Assembly (NCBI GenBank): GCA_947492475.1
Contig: CANLNM010000001.1
Coordinates: 682,001 to 746,000, forward strand
DNA: 64,000 nucleotides
Reading direction: 5' to 3'
Origin: an uncultured Paracoccaceae bacterium
Lineage (GTDB): Bacteria > Pseudomonadota > Alphaproteobacteria > Rhodobacterales > Rhodobacteraceae
Part shown: positions 37,777 to 46,813 of the stretch, one piece after another
Layout: the number at the start of each line of letters is the position of its first letter
Numbering within the stretch: the stretch's first letter is position 1
Program-made: the position numbers and the translations under genes
The notes under the pieces: generated by a model
Database searches by the model: none
What the model was told of the DNA's origin: nothing
The model's input: only the letters and a program-made list of their open reading frames with translations

Positions 37777-38373
37777 TTAGTGCCAGATCAGCCCGATGGC
37801 GATGCCCCACATCATCAGGCCAATCAACGTGTCCAAAATCTGCCACGACCGTTCTTGGGCAAACAGCGGTGACAGATACCGCGCGCCATATCCTAAGCAA
37901 AAAAAGAACCCCAGCGACCCCAAAGCGGCCCCGATCCCAAAATGAAACTGACTGTCATATTGCGCCGATAGTGAGCCAATCAAAACCACAGTGTCCAGAT
38001 AAACATGCGGGTTCAACCATGTCAGAGCCGCGAGCGTGAGCAGAGCGGTTTTGCGCGACATGCCCTCGCCTTGGCCGGATTTCAGACTTGCCCCACCCCG
38101 CCATGCGCTCTTGAAATTGGTGGCCCCATACCAAAACAGAAACGTGGCGCCGCCCCACCGCATCACCGTTTCAAACAATGGAAAGGCTTGGCTGAGGCTG
38201 CCCATGCCAGCGATGCCAGCCGTGATCAACAGCGCATCAGACACCGCGCTGAACAGCACCAGCGGCAACACATGTTCCCGGCGCAAACCCTGGCGCAACA
38301 CAAAGGCATTTTGCGCCCCGATCGCAAAAATCAAAGAAACAGATATAGCGGCGCCGTAGAACAGACTTTGCAT
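37777..38373 (-). CDS. LysE/ArgO family basic amino acid exporter
   Basis: Integral membrane exporter of 198 residues with about six helices. The start region AISVSLIFAIGAQNAFVLRQGLRREHV is the LysE/ArgO signature, and TWLNPHVYLDTVVLIGSL carries the conserved Asn-Pro. Members export lysine and arginine and prevent their build-up. The gene is divergent from a LysG/ArgP-like regulator, the standard arrangement of lysE-lysG, with an 81-base gap holding a strong dyad. Confidence 0.92.
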   Translation of the reverse strand: MQSLFYGAAISVSLIFAIGAQNAFVLRQGLRREHVLPLVLFSAVSDALLITAGIAGMGSLSQAFPLFETVMRWGGATFLFWYGATNFKSAWRGGASLKSGQGEGMSRKTALLTLAALTWLNPHVYLDTVVLIGSLSAQYDSQFHFGIGAALGSLGFFFCLGYGARYLSPLFAQERSWQILDTLIGLMMWGIAIGLIWH

Positions 38374-38417
38374 GGAAACTCCTCTTTGGGCCTATCTAGA
38401 TTGTGTGGTAACTTTCT

Positions 38418-38442
38418 TGTAGTTAATTATATTAACGCTACA
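38418..38442. promoter_or_regulatory. Dyad operator between lysE-like and lysG-like genes
   Basis: Outer arms TGTAG (38418-38422) and CTACA (38438-38442) flank the inner dyad GTTAAT-TAT-ATTAAC at 38422-38436. The symmetry and position just ahead of the regulator start make it the likely binding site of the LysG/ArgP-type activator for lysE and for autoregulation. Confidence 0.6.
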
Positions 38443-38454
38443 TAAGGAATACTT

Positions 38455-39330
38455 ATGCATCTGGACCCCGCCCAACTATCCGCCCTTGCGGCTGTGCTGC
38501 GCCACGGGTCGTTTGATGCCGCCGCCCGGGTGCTAAACGTGACCCCACCTGCCATCTCCCAACGGATTAAGGCGCTCGAAGATCAGGTTGGCACGCCGTT
38601 GGTACGCCGATCCACCCCTTGCCAAGCCACAGACAAAGGCAAAATATTGGCGCGATATGCGGACGATTTGGCCCTGCTTCAAAGTGGTGTTCTCAGCCAG
38701 TTGAACATCACCGGACGGCCCGTCAATCTGCGGATTGCAGTGAATGCAGACAGTTTGGCAACGTGGTTCATTTCTGCGCTCACGGCCACCGATTTATTAT
38801 ATGAGCTGGAAATCGACGATCAGGATCATTCCGCCGACTGGCTGCGCACCGGAGAAGTTTGCGCCGCGATCACATCGCGCTCTCAACCGGTTCAGGGCTG
38901 TGATGTGGTGCCTCTGGGGACGCTCGAATACCTCGCCGTTGCCAGCCCCGCCTTTGTGGCGCGGTATTTTGCGAACGGGATCACCCCTCAGGCCCTGCAA
39001 TCGGCGCCGATGATTACATTCAGTCCCAAGGATCGATTGCAACGCGATTGGGCCAGTCATCTGGCGGGTCGTCCCATTCAGCCTCCGACCCATTTGATCC
39101 CATCAAGCCAAGCGTTTGTGCATGCTTCCCTCGCCGGAATTGGCTGGGGGATGAACCCAACGGGATTGGTTATGGACCACATCAAACGCGGGGATTTGGT
39201 GATTTTGGGGGACGGGACGACCCTGCCCACCCCGCTTTATTGGCAAACAACGCGGCACATGAAATCCGTGTTGGCACCGCTGACACGCGCAGTGATCAAA
39301 TCGGCGAAATCCGCGCTCAGTCCTTTATAG
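38455..39330 (+). CDS. LysR family activator of the LysG/ArgP type
   Basis: Regulator of 291 residues. The N-terminal DPAQLSALAAVLRHGSFDAAARVLNVT and PPAISQRIKALEDQVGTPLVRR match ArgP/LysG, in which PAISQRI is the recognition helix. In Corynebacterium LysG activates lysE with lysine, arginine or histidine as inducer; E. coli ArgP does so for argO. It is divergent from the LysE-type exporter, so the same loop is expected here. The last six bases overlap the end of the convergent HTTM-like gene. Confidence 0.92.
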   Translation: MHLDPAQLSALAAVLRHGSFDAAARVLNVTPPAISQRIKALEDQVGTPLVRRSTPCQATDKGKILARYADDLALLQSGVLSQLNITGRPVNLRIAVNADSLATWFISALTATDLLYELEIDDQDHSADWLRTGEVCAAITSRSQPVQGCDVVPLGTLEYLAVASPAFVARYFANGITPQALQSAPMITFSPKDRLQRDWASHLAGRPIQPPTHLIPSSQAFVHASLAGIGWGMNPTGLVMDHIKRGDLVILGDGTTLPTPLYWQTTRHMKSVLAPLTRAVIKSAKSALSPL

Positions 39331-40032
39331 AATATGGTGCAAAAAATCTGGCCCGAACACCCGGTCCTGAAACCACAAAATGGATGGATAGGCGCAAAGC
39401 CACGCCCAGAAAAACCGGTTCAGCCCAAAGAAACACGCATTGCTGAAATGAAAACACGCAGCCACAAATAGCCCCATCATCAGGCTCATCGGGTGCAATA
39501 ATGTCAACGGAAACACCACCTCAAACCCCATCACGCCCCATGACATCCAAAACAAGGTTCTGGGACGATCCGCCCATTTGCGCAAATTTTCACTAACGGG
39601 ATAGGCTGAAAACCGAAACACATCACACAGCGCGGTTCCGCTGCGCCATTCCGGATTGATGATTTTGATATAGCCCGACACAAAGTATGACAGCGCCAAT
39701 TGCACCGCCAGATAGGCAAAAACAAGCTCTTTGAGCGGTTGCGAAGGGGCGGCGTGCACGCAGGCAATGCAGAACAAGATCAAGAAAGTCATTCGATCAC
39801 TGCCCCCGTTATAAGGGCCTTGAAATCGATGCAGGGAAATCAAAGCCAGCATCAATATTACCCACAATATTGACCCATTTTGCCAGCCAATGATCAACAA
39901 AACACACAAAACAGATCGCACACCAAACAACAGCTTCTCTGACTTTGGGCCGACAAAATGCTCCAGACTTTGTTGTAACATCGCCAAAGCCAACATGATT
40001 TCAGTCGCCCGCAGCGCCAGTTCAAAACTCAT
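39325..40032 (-). CDS. HTTM-domain-like membrane protein
   Basis: Multi-pass membrane protein of 235 residues with about six helices. It resembles the HTTM domain of vitamin K-dependent gamma-carboxylase-like proteins, for example in RFQGPYNGGSDRMTFLI and SYFVSGYIKIINPEWRSGTALCDVFRF. It lacks the C-terminal soluble portion of full carboxylase-like proteins. Bacterial HTTM proteins of this short form have no proven function. Its start overlaps the stop of the next gene by four bases, so the two form a pair. Confidence 0.7.
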   Translation of the reverse strand: MSFELALRATEIMLALAMLQQSLEHFVGPKSEKLLFGVRSVLCVLLIIGWQNGSILWVILMLALISLHRFQGPYNGGSDRMTFLILFCIACVHAAPSQPLKELVFAYLAVQLALSYFVSGYIKIINPEWRSGTALCDVFRFSAYPVSENLRKWADRPRTLFWMSWGVMGFEVVFPLTLLHPMSLMMGLFVAACFHFSNACFFGLNRFFWAWLCAYPSILWFQDRVFGPDFLHHIL

Positions 40033-40514
40033 GTGACCCCCAAGTAAGGATCAATCGGCTGGCTTTCGTAATCCACATATTTGACAATTTCTGCCCCCTC
40101 TCGACAGACAAAAACCAATCGAAATTGCAGGCGCGAACCGGCGGGGGTTCTGGGGGTCGAACTTGCGATGTCGGCCCATATCCGAGAGTTGATTTCGTCA
40201 ATGCTGTGCTGGGTCGGATTGGCGATCAGACGTTCCGCGCAAGACACCAAAAACAATTGTTCATTCCATACCGGGTTCCAGACCATGCGGCGCAACATTT
40301 GCCAAATCGACAATGTCGCCGGTCGTGGGCGAAATTCGCACCATTGCGCATTGCTGGATGATTGATCCGCCGGCAATATCCGAAATTCCACACGGGGTGA
40401 CGGCGCGACGGTTTTGAAAAATCGCCACGATGGGATCAATGCTGGCAGTAGCAACATCACAATACGTAGCAAACCAGCCAATCGTGCCCCCAGTTTTACA
40501 CCTATCAAAACCAC
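40029..40514 (-). CDS. Short membrane-anchored protein paired with the HTTM-like gene
   Basis: Protein of 161 residues that I do not recognise. An N-terminal hydrophobic stretch (about residues 10-30) suggests an anchor, followed by a globular part with conserved-looking EFRPRPATLSIWQM, LVSCAERLIANPTQ and LQFRLVFVCREGAEIVKYVDY. It overlaps the HTTM-like gene by four bases, an arrangement that usually means the products act together. DUF-type partners of HTTM proteins are known in proteobacteria, but I cannot assign a family. Confidence 0.6.
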   Translation of the reverse strand: MVLIGVKLGARLAGLLRIVMLLLPALIPSWRFFKTVAPSPRVEFRILPADQSSSNAQWCEFRPRPATLSIWQMLRRMVWNPVWNEQLFLVSCAERLIANPTQHSIDEINSRIWADIASSTPRTPAGSRLQFRLVFVCREGAEIVKYVDYESQPIDPYLGVT

Positions 40515-40551
40515 AGGAATGCTATCGCAACAGGCTTAACAGAACGGAAAT

Positions 40552-40940
40552 ATGCGCGGAGGGCCTGTAAGCCGGATTCTGTCCCCCATTGCTGGGGTGA
40601 TGACCATTCATCTAAGGACAGGATTGCCCCTGCCCCTCTAGCTGCCAACCCGGATCCCTGGGGTCAGACACCTTGCCCGGATATCGGCCGAAACCGATCA
40701 CACGGACGCGAGATCCCTATTCGGCATTGCTCCTGGTGGGGCTTGCCATGCCAGTTTTGTTGCCAAAACCGCGGTGGGCTCTTACCCCACCGTTTCACCC
40801 TGACCTTGGAAATCCAAGGCGGTCTGTTTTCTGTGGCGCTATCCCTAGGGTTACCCCCGCCGGGCGTTACCCGGCACCATTGCCTGATGGAGTCCGGACT
40901 TTCCTCGGATCGAAACCCGCGGCCATCCAGCCCTCCGCAC
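40552..40940 (-). ncRNA. rnpB: RNase P RNA (M1, catalytic subunit)
   Basis: Read on the minus strand the segment contains GAGGAAAGTCCGGACTCC, the conserved P4-region signature of bacterial RNase P RNA, and ends with AGAATCCGGCTTACAGGCC, the conserved 3' part. The terminal helix P1 is formed by GCGGAGGGC at 40556-40564 with GCCCTCCGC at 40930-40938. Length near 390 bases fits alphaproteobacteria. It processes tRNA precursors together with the protein RnpA. Exact ends are approximate. Open frames seen across it on the plus strand are not genes. Confidence 0.95.
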
Positions 40941-40988
40941 AGGGGTTGGGTATGTCAGGATGTGGGGCCGGTCAACGTCAAAGTCAGG

Positions 40989-41639
40989 TCAAAGTCCGCG
41001 CGCAACAGCTTCGTCAGCGGCACCGCGCGGCCCCCGCGCAAACGGGCGATAGCGATGACGCAACACATCCAACAGGACCGCGGCATCCGCTGATCCTGTA
41101 TAACCGGCATTCCGCATCGCCGCGACAAAGCCGTCACCGTCCATTTCAGGGCCGTTCACTGGTTCGGGCCAATGGGCCAGCCCGGCATCGGCCAAACGTT
41201 TCCAATCAAACCGTTTTCCCGGGTCAATCTTGCGCCCCGGCGCCGTGTCGGAATGTCCCAGCACCGATTGTGGGGATATCGACCAGCGTGTCAAAATTCC
41301 TGCCAGCAATTTTTCCAGCACGGTCATTTGTGGCTCTGAAAACGGATGATCACCGCGATTGGCCAGCTCAATTCCGATGGACTGTGAATTGATGTCGTCA
41401 CATCCCATCCACGATCCAGCCCCCGCATGCCATGCGCGGTCATCTTCGCGCACCATCTGCCATAGCGTGCCCTTTTCCCCGATCAGGTAATGCGCCGACA
41501 CTTCTGGTCCGGGATCACATAGACGTTCCAGCGCCGCCTCTGCGCTGTCCATCGCCGTGTAATGGATCAAAACCAAAGAAGGCCGCGCCAGATCCCGGCG
41601 CGGCCCAAAATTCGGGGATGGATGCCAAATTGGCGTCAT
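40989..41639 (-). CDS. N-acetylmuramoyl-L-alanine amidase (Amidase_2)
   Basis: Cell-wall recycling or remodelling amidase of 216 residues. Zinc ligands are visible in SLVLIHYTAM (His) and VLGHSDTAPGRKIDPG (His and Asp), with the AHYLIGEKGTLWQMVREDDRAWHAG core between, as in AmpD/AmiD. No clear signal peptide is present, which favours a cytoplasmic AmpD-like role in recycling anhydro-muropeptides. The C-terminal extension of about 60 residues resembles the peptidoglycan-binding region of AmiD. The ATG at 41639 is chosen; a TTG one codon upstream is in frame. It is directly downstream of a lipoprotein gene. Confidence 0.88.
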   Translation of the reverse strand: MTPIWHPSPNFGPRRDLARPSLVLIHYTAMDSAEAALERLCDPGPEVSAHYLIGEKGTLWQMVREDDRAWHAGAGSWMGCDDINSQSIGIELANRGDHPFSEPQMTVLEKLLAGILTRWSISPQSVLGHSDTAPGRKIDPGKRFDWKRLADAGLAHWPEPVNGPEMDGDGFVAAMRNAGYTGSADAAVLLDVLRHRYRPFARGPRGAADEAVARGL

Positions 41640-41647
41640 CAAATTGA

Positions 41648-42379
41648 TTAGTTTTCGATTGCAGATAAAGGCGTAGCAACAACCGGCGCACTGGGGGCCA
41701 CAACAACGCGATAGGGCGCCGGGTCCCAGCCACAGGCAAAGCCGTCGCCATCAGGATCAATGCCGCGTGGGTCACGTTCTGGCCCGCCACGGGTCAGAAA
41801 ATCCATTTGCGCTGCATCCGGGGATTGATATTCCGAACAGCGACGCAAAAACCGGTTCTGAGAGCTAAAGCTGGACCGGTTATAGAGAACTTCACCTTTG
41901 GCATTGCTGGTCTGCAACGCATATTGCACGATGTTTGGTCCAGCAGCACCTGATCGTTCTGGAATAGATGTGACATCCGCCAGTTGATAGGCTTCGGCTT
42001 GCTCTCTCAGGCGGTCCGCATCGCTTTGGATGCTTTCACGTCCCGATACGGCCCCAAAATCCTGTTCATCGGAAATGTTTGGGTTGTTCAGCAAAATCGG
42101 CGACGCATTGTCCGGATTTGCAGCGACGCCATTTTCGCGGCCAGCCTCAGCCAGCGCGCGATCCGTACGTACACCAATCGATTCACGGTCCTGCCCTTCG
42201 GAGGAATTCACGATATTGGTTGTGCTGGTTCCTTGCAGTGCCGCATCACGCTGTGCCCGTTCGATTTCGTATTGCTCAAAATCATCGAACCCAACGCCAG
42301 CGCCACTATCTGGCACTGGTTGTGCGCAGGCCGTCAACGCAAGCAGGGCCACAGACCCCAATGTCAAACGCATTTTCAT
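41648..42379 (-). CDS. Lipoprotein with an excalibur-like calcium-binding C-terminus
   Basis: Exported protein of 243 residues. The lipobox LLALTAC gives a lipidated Cys near residue 18. The middle is Asn/Ser/Gln-rich and probably disordered. The C-terminal RDPRGIDPDGDGFACGWDP matches the excalibur motif (DPDGDGxxC), a small calcium-binding element. Another Cys in FLRRCSEYQ could pair with it. It precedes the amidase gene by 8 bases. The specific role is unknown; a link to the cell wall is plausible. Confidence 0.75.
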   Translation of the reverse strand: MKMRLTLGSVALLALTACAQPVPDSGAGVGFDDFEQYEIERAQRDAALQGTSTTNIVNSSEGQDRESIGVRTDRALAEAGRENGVAANPDNASPILLNNPNISDEQDFGAVSGRESIQSDADRLREQAEAYQLADVTSIPERSGAAGPNIVQYALQTSNAKGEVLYNRSSFSSQNRFLRRCSEYQSPDAAQMDFLTRGGPERDPRGIDPDGDGFACGWDPAPYRVVVAPSAPVVATPLSAIEN

Positions 42380-42418
42380 TCCGAAACTCGCCTTTTCATC
42401 ACTCGTTGGGTGGGATGT

Positions 42419-43897
42419 TTACCACCACTTGGTTGGTTTGGCTACAAATCCTGCCGCTTGTTCAAGCGCATAGGCAGTATTCAGCAAATCGCCTTCTTCC
42501 CATGGACGCCCGATCAGTTGCAGCCCCAGTGGCAGCCCCTGTTCGTTCATTCCCGTCGGAACGCTGATCCCGGGCAACCCAGCCAGGTTCACGGTCACTG
42601 TGAATACATCGTTCAGATACATCTGAACCGGATCGGCATCCTTCATTTCACCCAGACCAAAGGCCGCAGACGGCGTGGCGGGGGTCAGGATCGCATCCAC
42701 GCCATCGGCAAACACGTTTTCAAAGTCGCGTTTGATCAAGGCGCGCACTTTGCGGGCGCGGTTGTAATAGGCGTCATAGAACCCAGCGGACAGAACATAT
42801 GTCCCGATCATCACCCGGCGCTGCACTTCGGGGCCGAACCCTTCGGCGCGGGTTTTTTCGTACATTTCTGTAATGCCGTCACCTGCTGCCAATTTGGCAC
42901 GATGACCAAAGCGCACGCCGTCATAGCGCGCCAGATTGGACGACGCTTCGGCGGGGGCAATCACGTAATAGGCCGGCAGGGCATATTTGGTGTGCGGCAG
43001 GGAAATGTCGACAATTTTCGCGCCTGCATCCTGCAACATTTTGCGCCCTTCGGCCCAAAGGGCTTCGATATCGGCGGGCATGCCATCCATGTGGTATTCT
43101 TTGGGAATACCGATGGTTTTGCCTTTGATATCGCCGGTCAGCATGGCCTCAAAGTTTGGCACGGCCAAATCGGCGCTGGTGCTGTCTTTGGGGTCGTGAC
43201 CACACATGGCTTCTAGCATTATGGCGGCGTCGCGTACGTCTTTGGTCATCGGGCCCGCCTGATCCAAAGAGGATGCAAAGGCCACAACACCCCAACGCGA
43301 ACAGCGGCCATAGGTCGGCTTGATCCCGGTGATGCCGGTAAACGCGGCGGGCTGGCGGATCGATCCACCCGTGTCGGTGCCCGTCGCACCAAGGCACAAA
43401 TCCGCCGCAACCGCAGCGGCAGAGCCGCCGGATGAACCACCCGGAGTCAGGTTGCGATCATCCACTTTCCAAGGGTTCACAACATCGCCGTAAACGGATG
43501 TTTCATTAGAGCTGCCCATGGCGAATTCATCCATGTTCAGCTTGCCCAGCATCACCGCACCATTGTCGAACAATTGGCTGGTGATGGTGGATTCATATTC
43601 TGGTTTGAACCCGTCCAAAATCCCGGATGCAGCTTGGCTTGCGACACCTTTGGTACAGAACAAATCCTTGATCCCCAATGGGATACCGTTCAAATCCGGC
43701 GCATCCACCCCATTGCGGGCATCGGCCGCTTTGGCCTGTTCCAGCGCCATATCCGGGGTGTTGTGCACAAACGCGTTCAACGTCCCAGAGGCGTCGATTT
43801 CGCTCAGGCAGGCTTGGGTCAGCTCAACCGAAGTGACGTCGCCTTTGCGCAGCGCGTCGCGTGCTTCGGAAATTTTGAGTTTGCTTAGTTCAGACAT
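42419..43897 (-). CDS. gatA: Aspartyl/glutamyl-tRNA amidotransferase subunit A
   Basis: Amidase subunit of 492 residues of the GatCAB complex, which converts Glu-tRNA(Gln) and Asp-tRNA(Asn) to Gln- and Asn-tRNA. The Ser-cisSer-Lys triad is visible: Lys in [12 protein letters not shown], cis-Ser in [16 protein letters not shown] and the nucleophile Ser in [12 protein letters not shown]. Length matches GatA. It overlaps gatC by one base; gatB is not in the window. Confidence 0.97.
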   Translation of the reverse strand: MSELSKLKISEARDALRKGDVTSVELTQACLSEIDASGTLNAFVHNTPDMALEQAKAADARNGVDAPDLNGIPLGIKDLFCTKGVASQAASGILDGFKPEYESTITSQLFDNGAVMLGKLNMDEFAMGSSNETSVYGDVVNPWKVDDRNLTPGGSSGGSAAAVAADLCLGATGTDTGGSIRQPAAFTGITGIKPTYGRCSRWGVVAFASSLDQAGPMTKDVRDAAIMLEAMCGHDPKDSTSADLAVPNFEAMLTGDIKGKTIGIPKEYHMDGMPADIEALWAEGRKMLQDAGAKIVDISLPHTKYALPAYYVIAPAEASSNLARYDGVRFGHRAKLAAGDGITEMYEKTRAEGFGPEVQRRVMIGTYVLSAGFYDAYYNRARKVRALIKRDFENVFADGVDAILTPATPSAAFGLGEMKDADPVQMYLNDVFTVTVNLAGLPGISVPTGMNEQGLPLGLQLIGRPWEEGDLLNTAYALEQAAGFVAKPTKWW

Positions 43898-44184
43898 TAT
43901 TCAACCACCTTCGGCACAGCAAAGAACCCTTCGCGGGCATCGGGCGCATTGGCCAGAACGGCGGGCTGTTGATCGCCATCCGTCACCACATCATCGCGGC
44001 GTTTCAAACGCTGAGGCGTCACAGATGTCATCGGTTCAACACCGTCCACATCCACTTCGTTGAGCTGTTCAATAAAGCCAAGGATGTTGTTAAATTCCTG
44101 TGCCAGCGCCGGCAGGGCCTCGTCTTCGACCTTGATCCGGGCCAGATGGGCCACCTTGCGGGCGGTTTCGATGTCGATCGACAT
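43897..44184 (-). CDS. gatC: Aspartyl/glutamyl-tRNA amidotransferase subunit C
   Basis: Small subunit of 95 residues that stabilises the GatA-GatB complex. The N-terminal [16 protein letters not shown] and the [20 protein letters not shown] segment are typical. The end ARKVAHLA is conserved, and the C-terminal [12 protein letters not shown] is the classic GatC ending. It precedes gatA with a one-base overlap. Confidence 0.96.
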   Translation of the reverse strand: MSIDIETARKVAHLARIKVEDEALPALAQEFNNILGFIEQLNEVDVDGVEPMTSVTPQRLKRRDDVVTDGDQQPAVLANAPDAREGFFAVPKVVE

Positions 44185-44294
44185 GCGCGAACTCCGTCTA
44201 ATTTACGGATCAGCCTTTAACGCGCCCACACGGCTGCCGCAAGAGAGGTCCGCCGGTTGAACGTGATCCCGGCGCGGATTGTGACCTGGATCGC

Positions 44295-45116
44295 CTATTT
44301 CAGCGCTTTGTGGGGCGGTTTTTCCTGCCCTGTGACCCCACGTTCCAAAGAGGTGACCAACCGGGCGGCCTCAGCTTTGTTGGAAATCCCCAATTTGCGA
44401 TAGGCCGCCTGCACATATTCCGACACGGTATAGACCGAAATGCGGCAGGCGCGCGCCACTTCTTTGCGCGACATCCCACGCGCGACCAAAAACAGAACTT
44501 CGCGTTCACGCGGGGATAGATCATCCATCGCCTGCGCATAATCCGGCGACACCATGCGCGGGCGAAACGGGTCATCGTCGGACATTTGCGCGTTTGGATC
44601 ATCGCCCATCAATTCCTCGATACGGCGGTGGGCCAACAAACAGACAAATCTGAATTCTTCGGCACGTGGGGCGATTTTTTCTTCAAAGACAGGGCGGCTT
44701 AGCCGGGTTCCCAGATTGAACCCCCCAAAACGATCCGACCCAATCAACCGCATCGGAATGCCAAGCCCCGTGGTAAAGCCCGATTGTTCGGCGGCCTGAC
44801 GGATAAACGCGCGTGATTTATCCGATAGATACGTATGCAGATGCAAAAATTCCAAACCGGTCAGGCTGATATCGTAATTGTCACAACACCAGCGCAGAAA
44901 AGGATCCGCCGCCAAGGTTTCCCCCGGCGAAGTTTCAGTGTTTTGATAAAGCTCGGGCATATTGGTCAAAGCAATCGGGGATGAAAAATCCGCATCCACC
45001 GTCAGGTAGATCACAAATTCGATCCCCTCGCGACGCAACCCTGCGCGCAATGTGTCCCAGACATCTTCTACTCTGTCCTGACGCTCTAGTGCGCCGGCCA
45101 CATCAAGCAATCCCAT
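44295..45116 (-). CDS. LuxR family regulator with autoinducer-binding-like domain (solo)
   Basis: Regulator of 273 residues. The N-terminal domain has the pattern of acyl-homoserine-lactone binding: DPFLRWCCDNYD provides the conserved Asp-Pro, and SGFTTGLGIPMRL the conserved Gly region. The C-terminal helix-turn-helix LSPREREVLFLVARGMSRKEVARACRIS with TVSEYVQAAYRKLGI is LuxR type. No luxI synthase gene is nearby, so it is a LuxR solo that may answer to another species' or an internal signal. Some invariant residues of the LuxR pocket cannot be confirmed by eye, so the ligand is open. Confidence 0.83.
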   Translation of the reverse strand: MGLLDVAGALERQDRVEDVWDTLRAGLRREGIEFVIYLTVDADFSSPIALTNMPELYQNTETSPGETLAADPFLRWCCDNYDISLTGLEFLHLHTYLSDKSRAFIRQAAEQSGFTTGLGIPMRLIGSDRFGGFNLGTRLSRPVFEEKIAPRAEEFRFVCLLAHRRIEELMGDDPNAQMSDDDPFRPRMVSPDYAQAMDDLSPREREVLFLVARGMSRKEVARACRISVYTVSEYVQAAYRKLGISNKAEAARLVTSLERGVTGQEKPPHKALK

Positions 45117-45301
45117 CTGCGCACCCCCTTATTAAAGGGGATAGATCAAAACGGGGGTTCAAAGCTAGGTTTGTTTCAGTGCCGCATGGCATTTGGATCT
45201 GTTGGCCTGTTTCCCGTATCCCGGCCCAAGCAATTTTTAGCATCAAACCTTTGGGCCGACAGATCCGCCATGGCCGCCCCCTGCGATTGGAATGTTTCAG
45301 T

Positions 45302-45763
45302 TCAACGCCCAGCCAATCTGCGATCGGCAAAGAATTCTACCAATAGATCAGCGGCCTCTTTTTCGGCGATCCCATCATAGATGTCCGGTTTGTGATGGCA
45401 TTGGCTGTGTTGAAACACGCGCGGCCCCTGCCCGACCCCCCCGGATTTTGGATCGGACGCGCCGTAATATAACCGGTTGATCCGTGCAAATCCGATGGCC
45501 GCCGCACACATAGGGCACGGTTCCAGCGTCACATACAGATCATGATTGGCCAGCCGTTCCTGCCCCAATTGGGCACAAGCGGCGCGAATGGCCAGAATTT
45601 CCGCATGGGCGGTTGGGTCATTCAATTCGCGGGTGCGATTGCCCGCCTTGGCGATGATCGCCCCCTCTGGGGAAATGATCACAGCGCCCACCGGCACCTC
45701 ACCACGATCGGCGGCGGCGCGGGCCTCTGTCAGGGCGATATCCATGTAGCTGCGAAACGTCAT
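45302..45763 (-). CDS. tadA: tRNA-specific adenosine deaminase TadA
   Basis: Zinc enzyme of 153 residues that deaminates adenosine 34 of tRNA-Arg(ACG) to inosine. Metal and catalytic motifs are HAEILAIRAA (His and Glu) and TLEPCPMCAAAIGFARI (two Cys). The VPVGAVIISPEGAIIAKAGNRT start and the YYGASDPKSGG segment are typical of TadA. It is divergent from the RluB-like gene across about 130 bases. Confidence 0.95.
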   Translation of the reverse strand: MTFRSYMDIALTEARAAADRGEVPVGAVIISPEGAIIAKAGNRTRELNDPTAHAEILAIRAACAQLGQERLANHDLYVTLEPCPMCAAAIGFARINRLYYGASDPKSGGVGQGPRVFQHSQCHHKPDIYDGIAEKEAADLLVEFFADRRLAGR

Positions 45764-45895
45764 GCCCCTTGATCAGGGGTTTGGAAATGACTGGCAAGAG
45801 GCAGTCAGGGTATTTTTGCCAACAAAAACCCATCTGGTGCGCGGTTTGGGGGATGGCAGGATTGCGCTTTGGCGGCTGGCAGGGGATATGGGGGT

Positions 45896-46753
45896 ATGAA
45901 TGATACCCCAAAACAGGGCGACCGGATCGCCAAAGTTCTGTCGCGCGCAGGCATTGCGTCGCGCCGCGAAGCGGAACGCATGATCGAAGCGGGCCGCGTG
46001 TCGGTGAACGGCGAGGTGATCAATAGCCCGGCGTTGAACATCACGGCTGCGGATAAAATCGTGGTGGACGGCAAACCCGTTGGCGAACCGGAACCACCCA
46101 GAATTTGGCTTTATCATAAACCCACCGGGCTGGTGACGACGGAACGCGATGAAAAGGGCCGCGAAACCGTGTTTGACGCATTGCCCAAGGAATTGCCGCG
46201 TGTGATGTCCGTTGGCCGGTTGGATCTGAACTCAGAAGGGTTGCTGCTGCTGACCAATGATGGCGGTGTGAAACGCAAACTGGAATTGCCCGCCACGGGT
46301 TGGTTGCGCCGTTATCGCGTTCGCACCCATGGCGCGGTCAGCGAAGCGCAATTGGAAACCTTACGTAAGGGCATCGAAGTGGATGGCGTGCGCTATCAGC
46401 CGATGGATGTGACATTTGATCGCCAGCAAGGGGCCAATGCCTGGCTGACGATTGCCCTGCGCGAAGGCAAGAACCGCGAAATTCGCCGGGCGATGGAATC
46501 GCTGGGCGTGACCGTCAACCGATTGATTCGCCTCAGCTATGGGCCGTTTCAATTGGGACAGCTAAAAGCCGGTGAAGTCGAAGAAGTCAAAGCGCGGGTG
46601 GTGCGTGATCAACTGGGCATGAGCAAAGACGGTCATGCGGTTTCGCGCCCCAAACCCCAACGCACACGGCGTGAAAAAGGCGGCAAGCCCGGCTCAAAGC
46701 CAGCCGGAAAATTCGGCGGAAATCCATCAAGGGGGAAATCCACGCGCGGATGA
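45896..46753 (+). CDS. rluB: 23S rRNA pseudouridine synthase, RluB/RsuA family
   Basis: RNA-modifying enzyme of 285 residues. The start ATG at 45896 follows a G-rich Shine-Dalgarno; an in-frame TTG at 45869 is less likely. An S4 RNA-binding domain opens the protein (RIAKVLSRAGIASRREAERMIEAGRV), followed by the catalytic domain with Asp in SVGRLDLNSEGLLLLTNDG and REGKNREIRRAMESLG. The C-terminal 50 residues are a Lys/Arg/Gly/Pro-rich basic tail, longer than in E. coli. RluB versus RluE/RluF cannot be separated by eye, but the LNSEGLLLLTNDG form and S4 favour RluB. It is 60 bases upstream of terC. Confidence 0.93.
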   Translation: MNDTPKQGDRIAKVLSRAGIASRREAERMIEAGRVSVNGEVINSPALNITAADKIVVDGKPVGEPEPPRIWLYHKPTGLVTTERDEKGRETVFDALPKELPRVMSVGRLDLNSEGLLLLTNDGGVKRKLELPATGWLRRYRVRTHGAVSEAQLETLRKGIEVDGVRYQPMDVTFDRQQGANAWLTIALREGKNREIRRAMESLGVTVNRLIRLSYGPFQLGQLKAGEVEEVKARVVRDQLGMSKDGHAVSRPKPQRTRREKGGKPGSKPAGKFGGNPSRGKSTRG

Positions 46754-46813
46754 ACCTTGCCCCGCCTGTTTCCATGTGCATTCTTGCTGCAAAATGTCTG
46801 ATGGGGACTGAGA

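Noticed and set aside
40673-41392. 239-codon open frame on the plus strand over rnpB and the amidase gene
   Set aside because: It overlaps RNase P RNA and the amidase; the peptide is low in hydrophobic order and Pro/Arg-rich.
41984-43216. 410-codon open frame on the plus strand over the lipoprotein and gatA genes
   Set aside because: It lies opposite gatA, whose catalytic motifs are intact; the translation is rich in Gly, His and Phe as expected from an antisense shadow.
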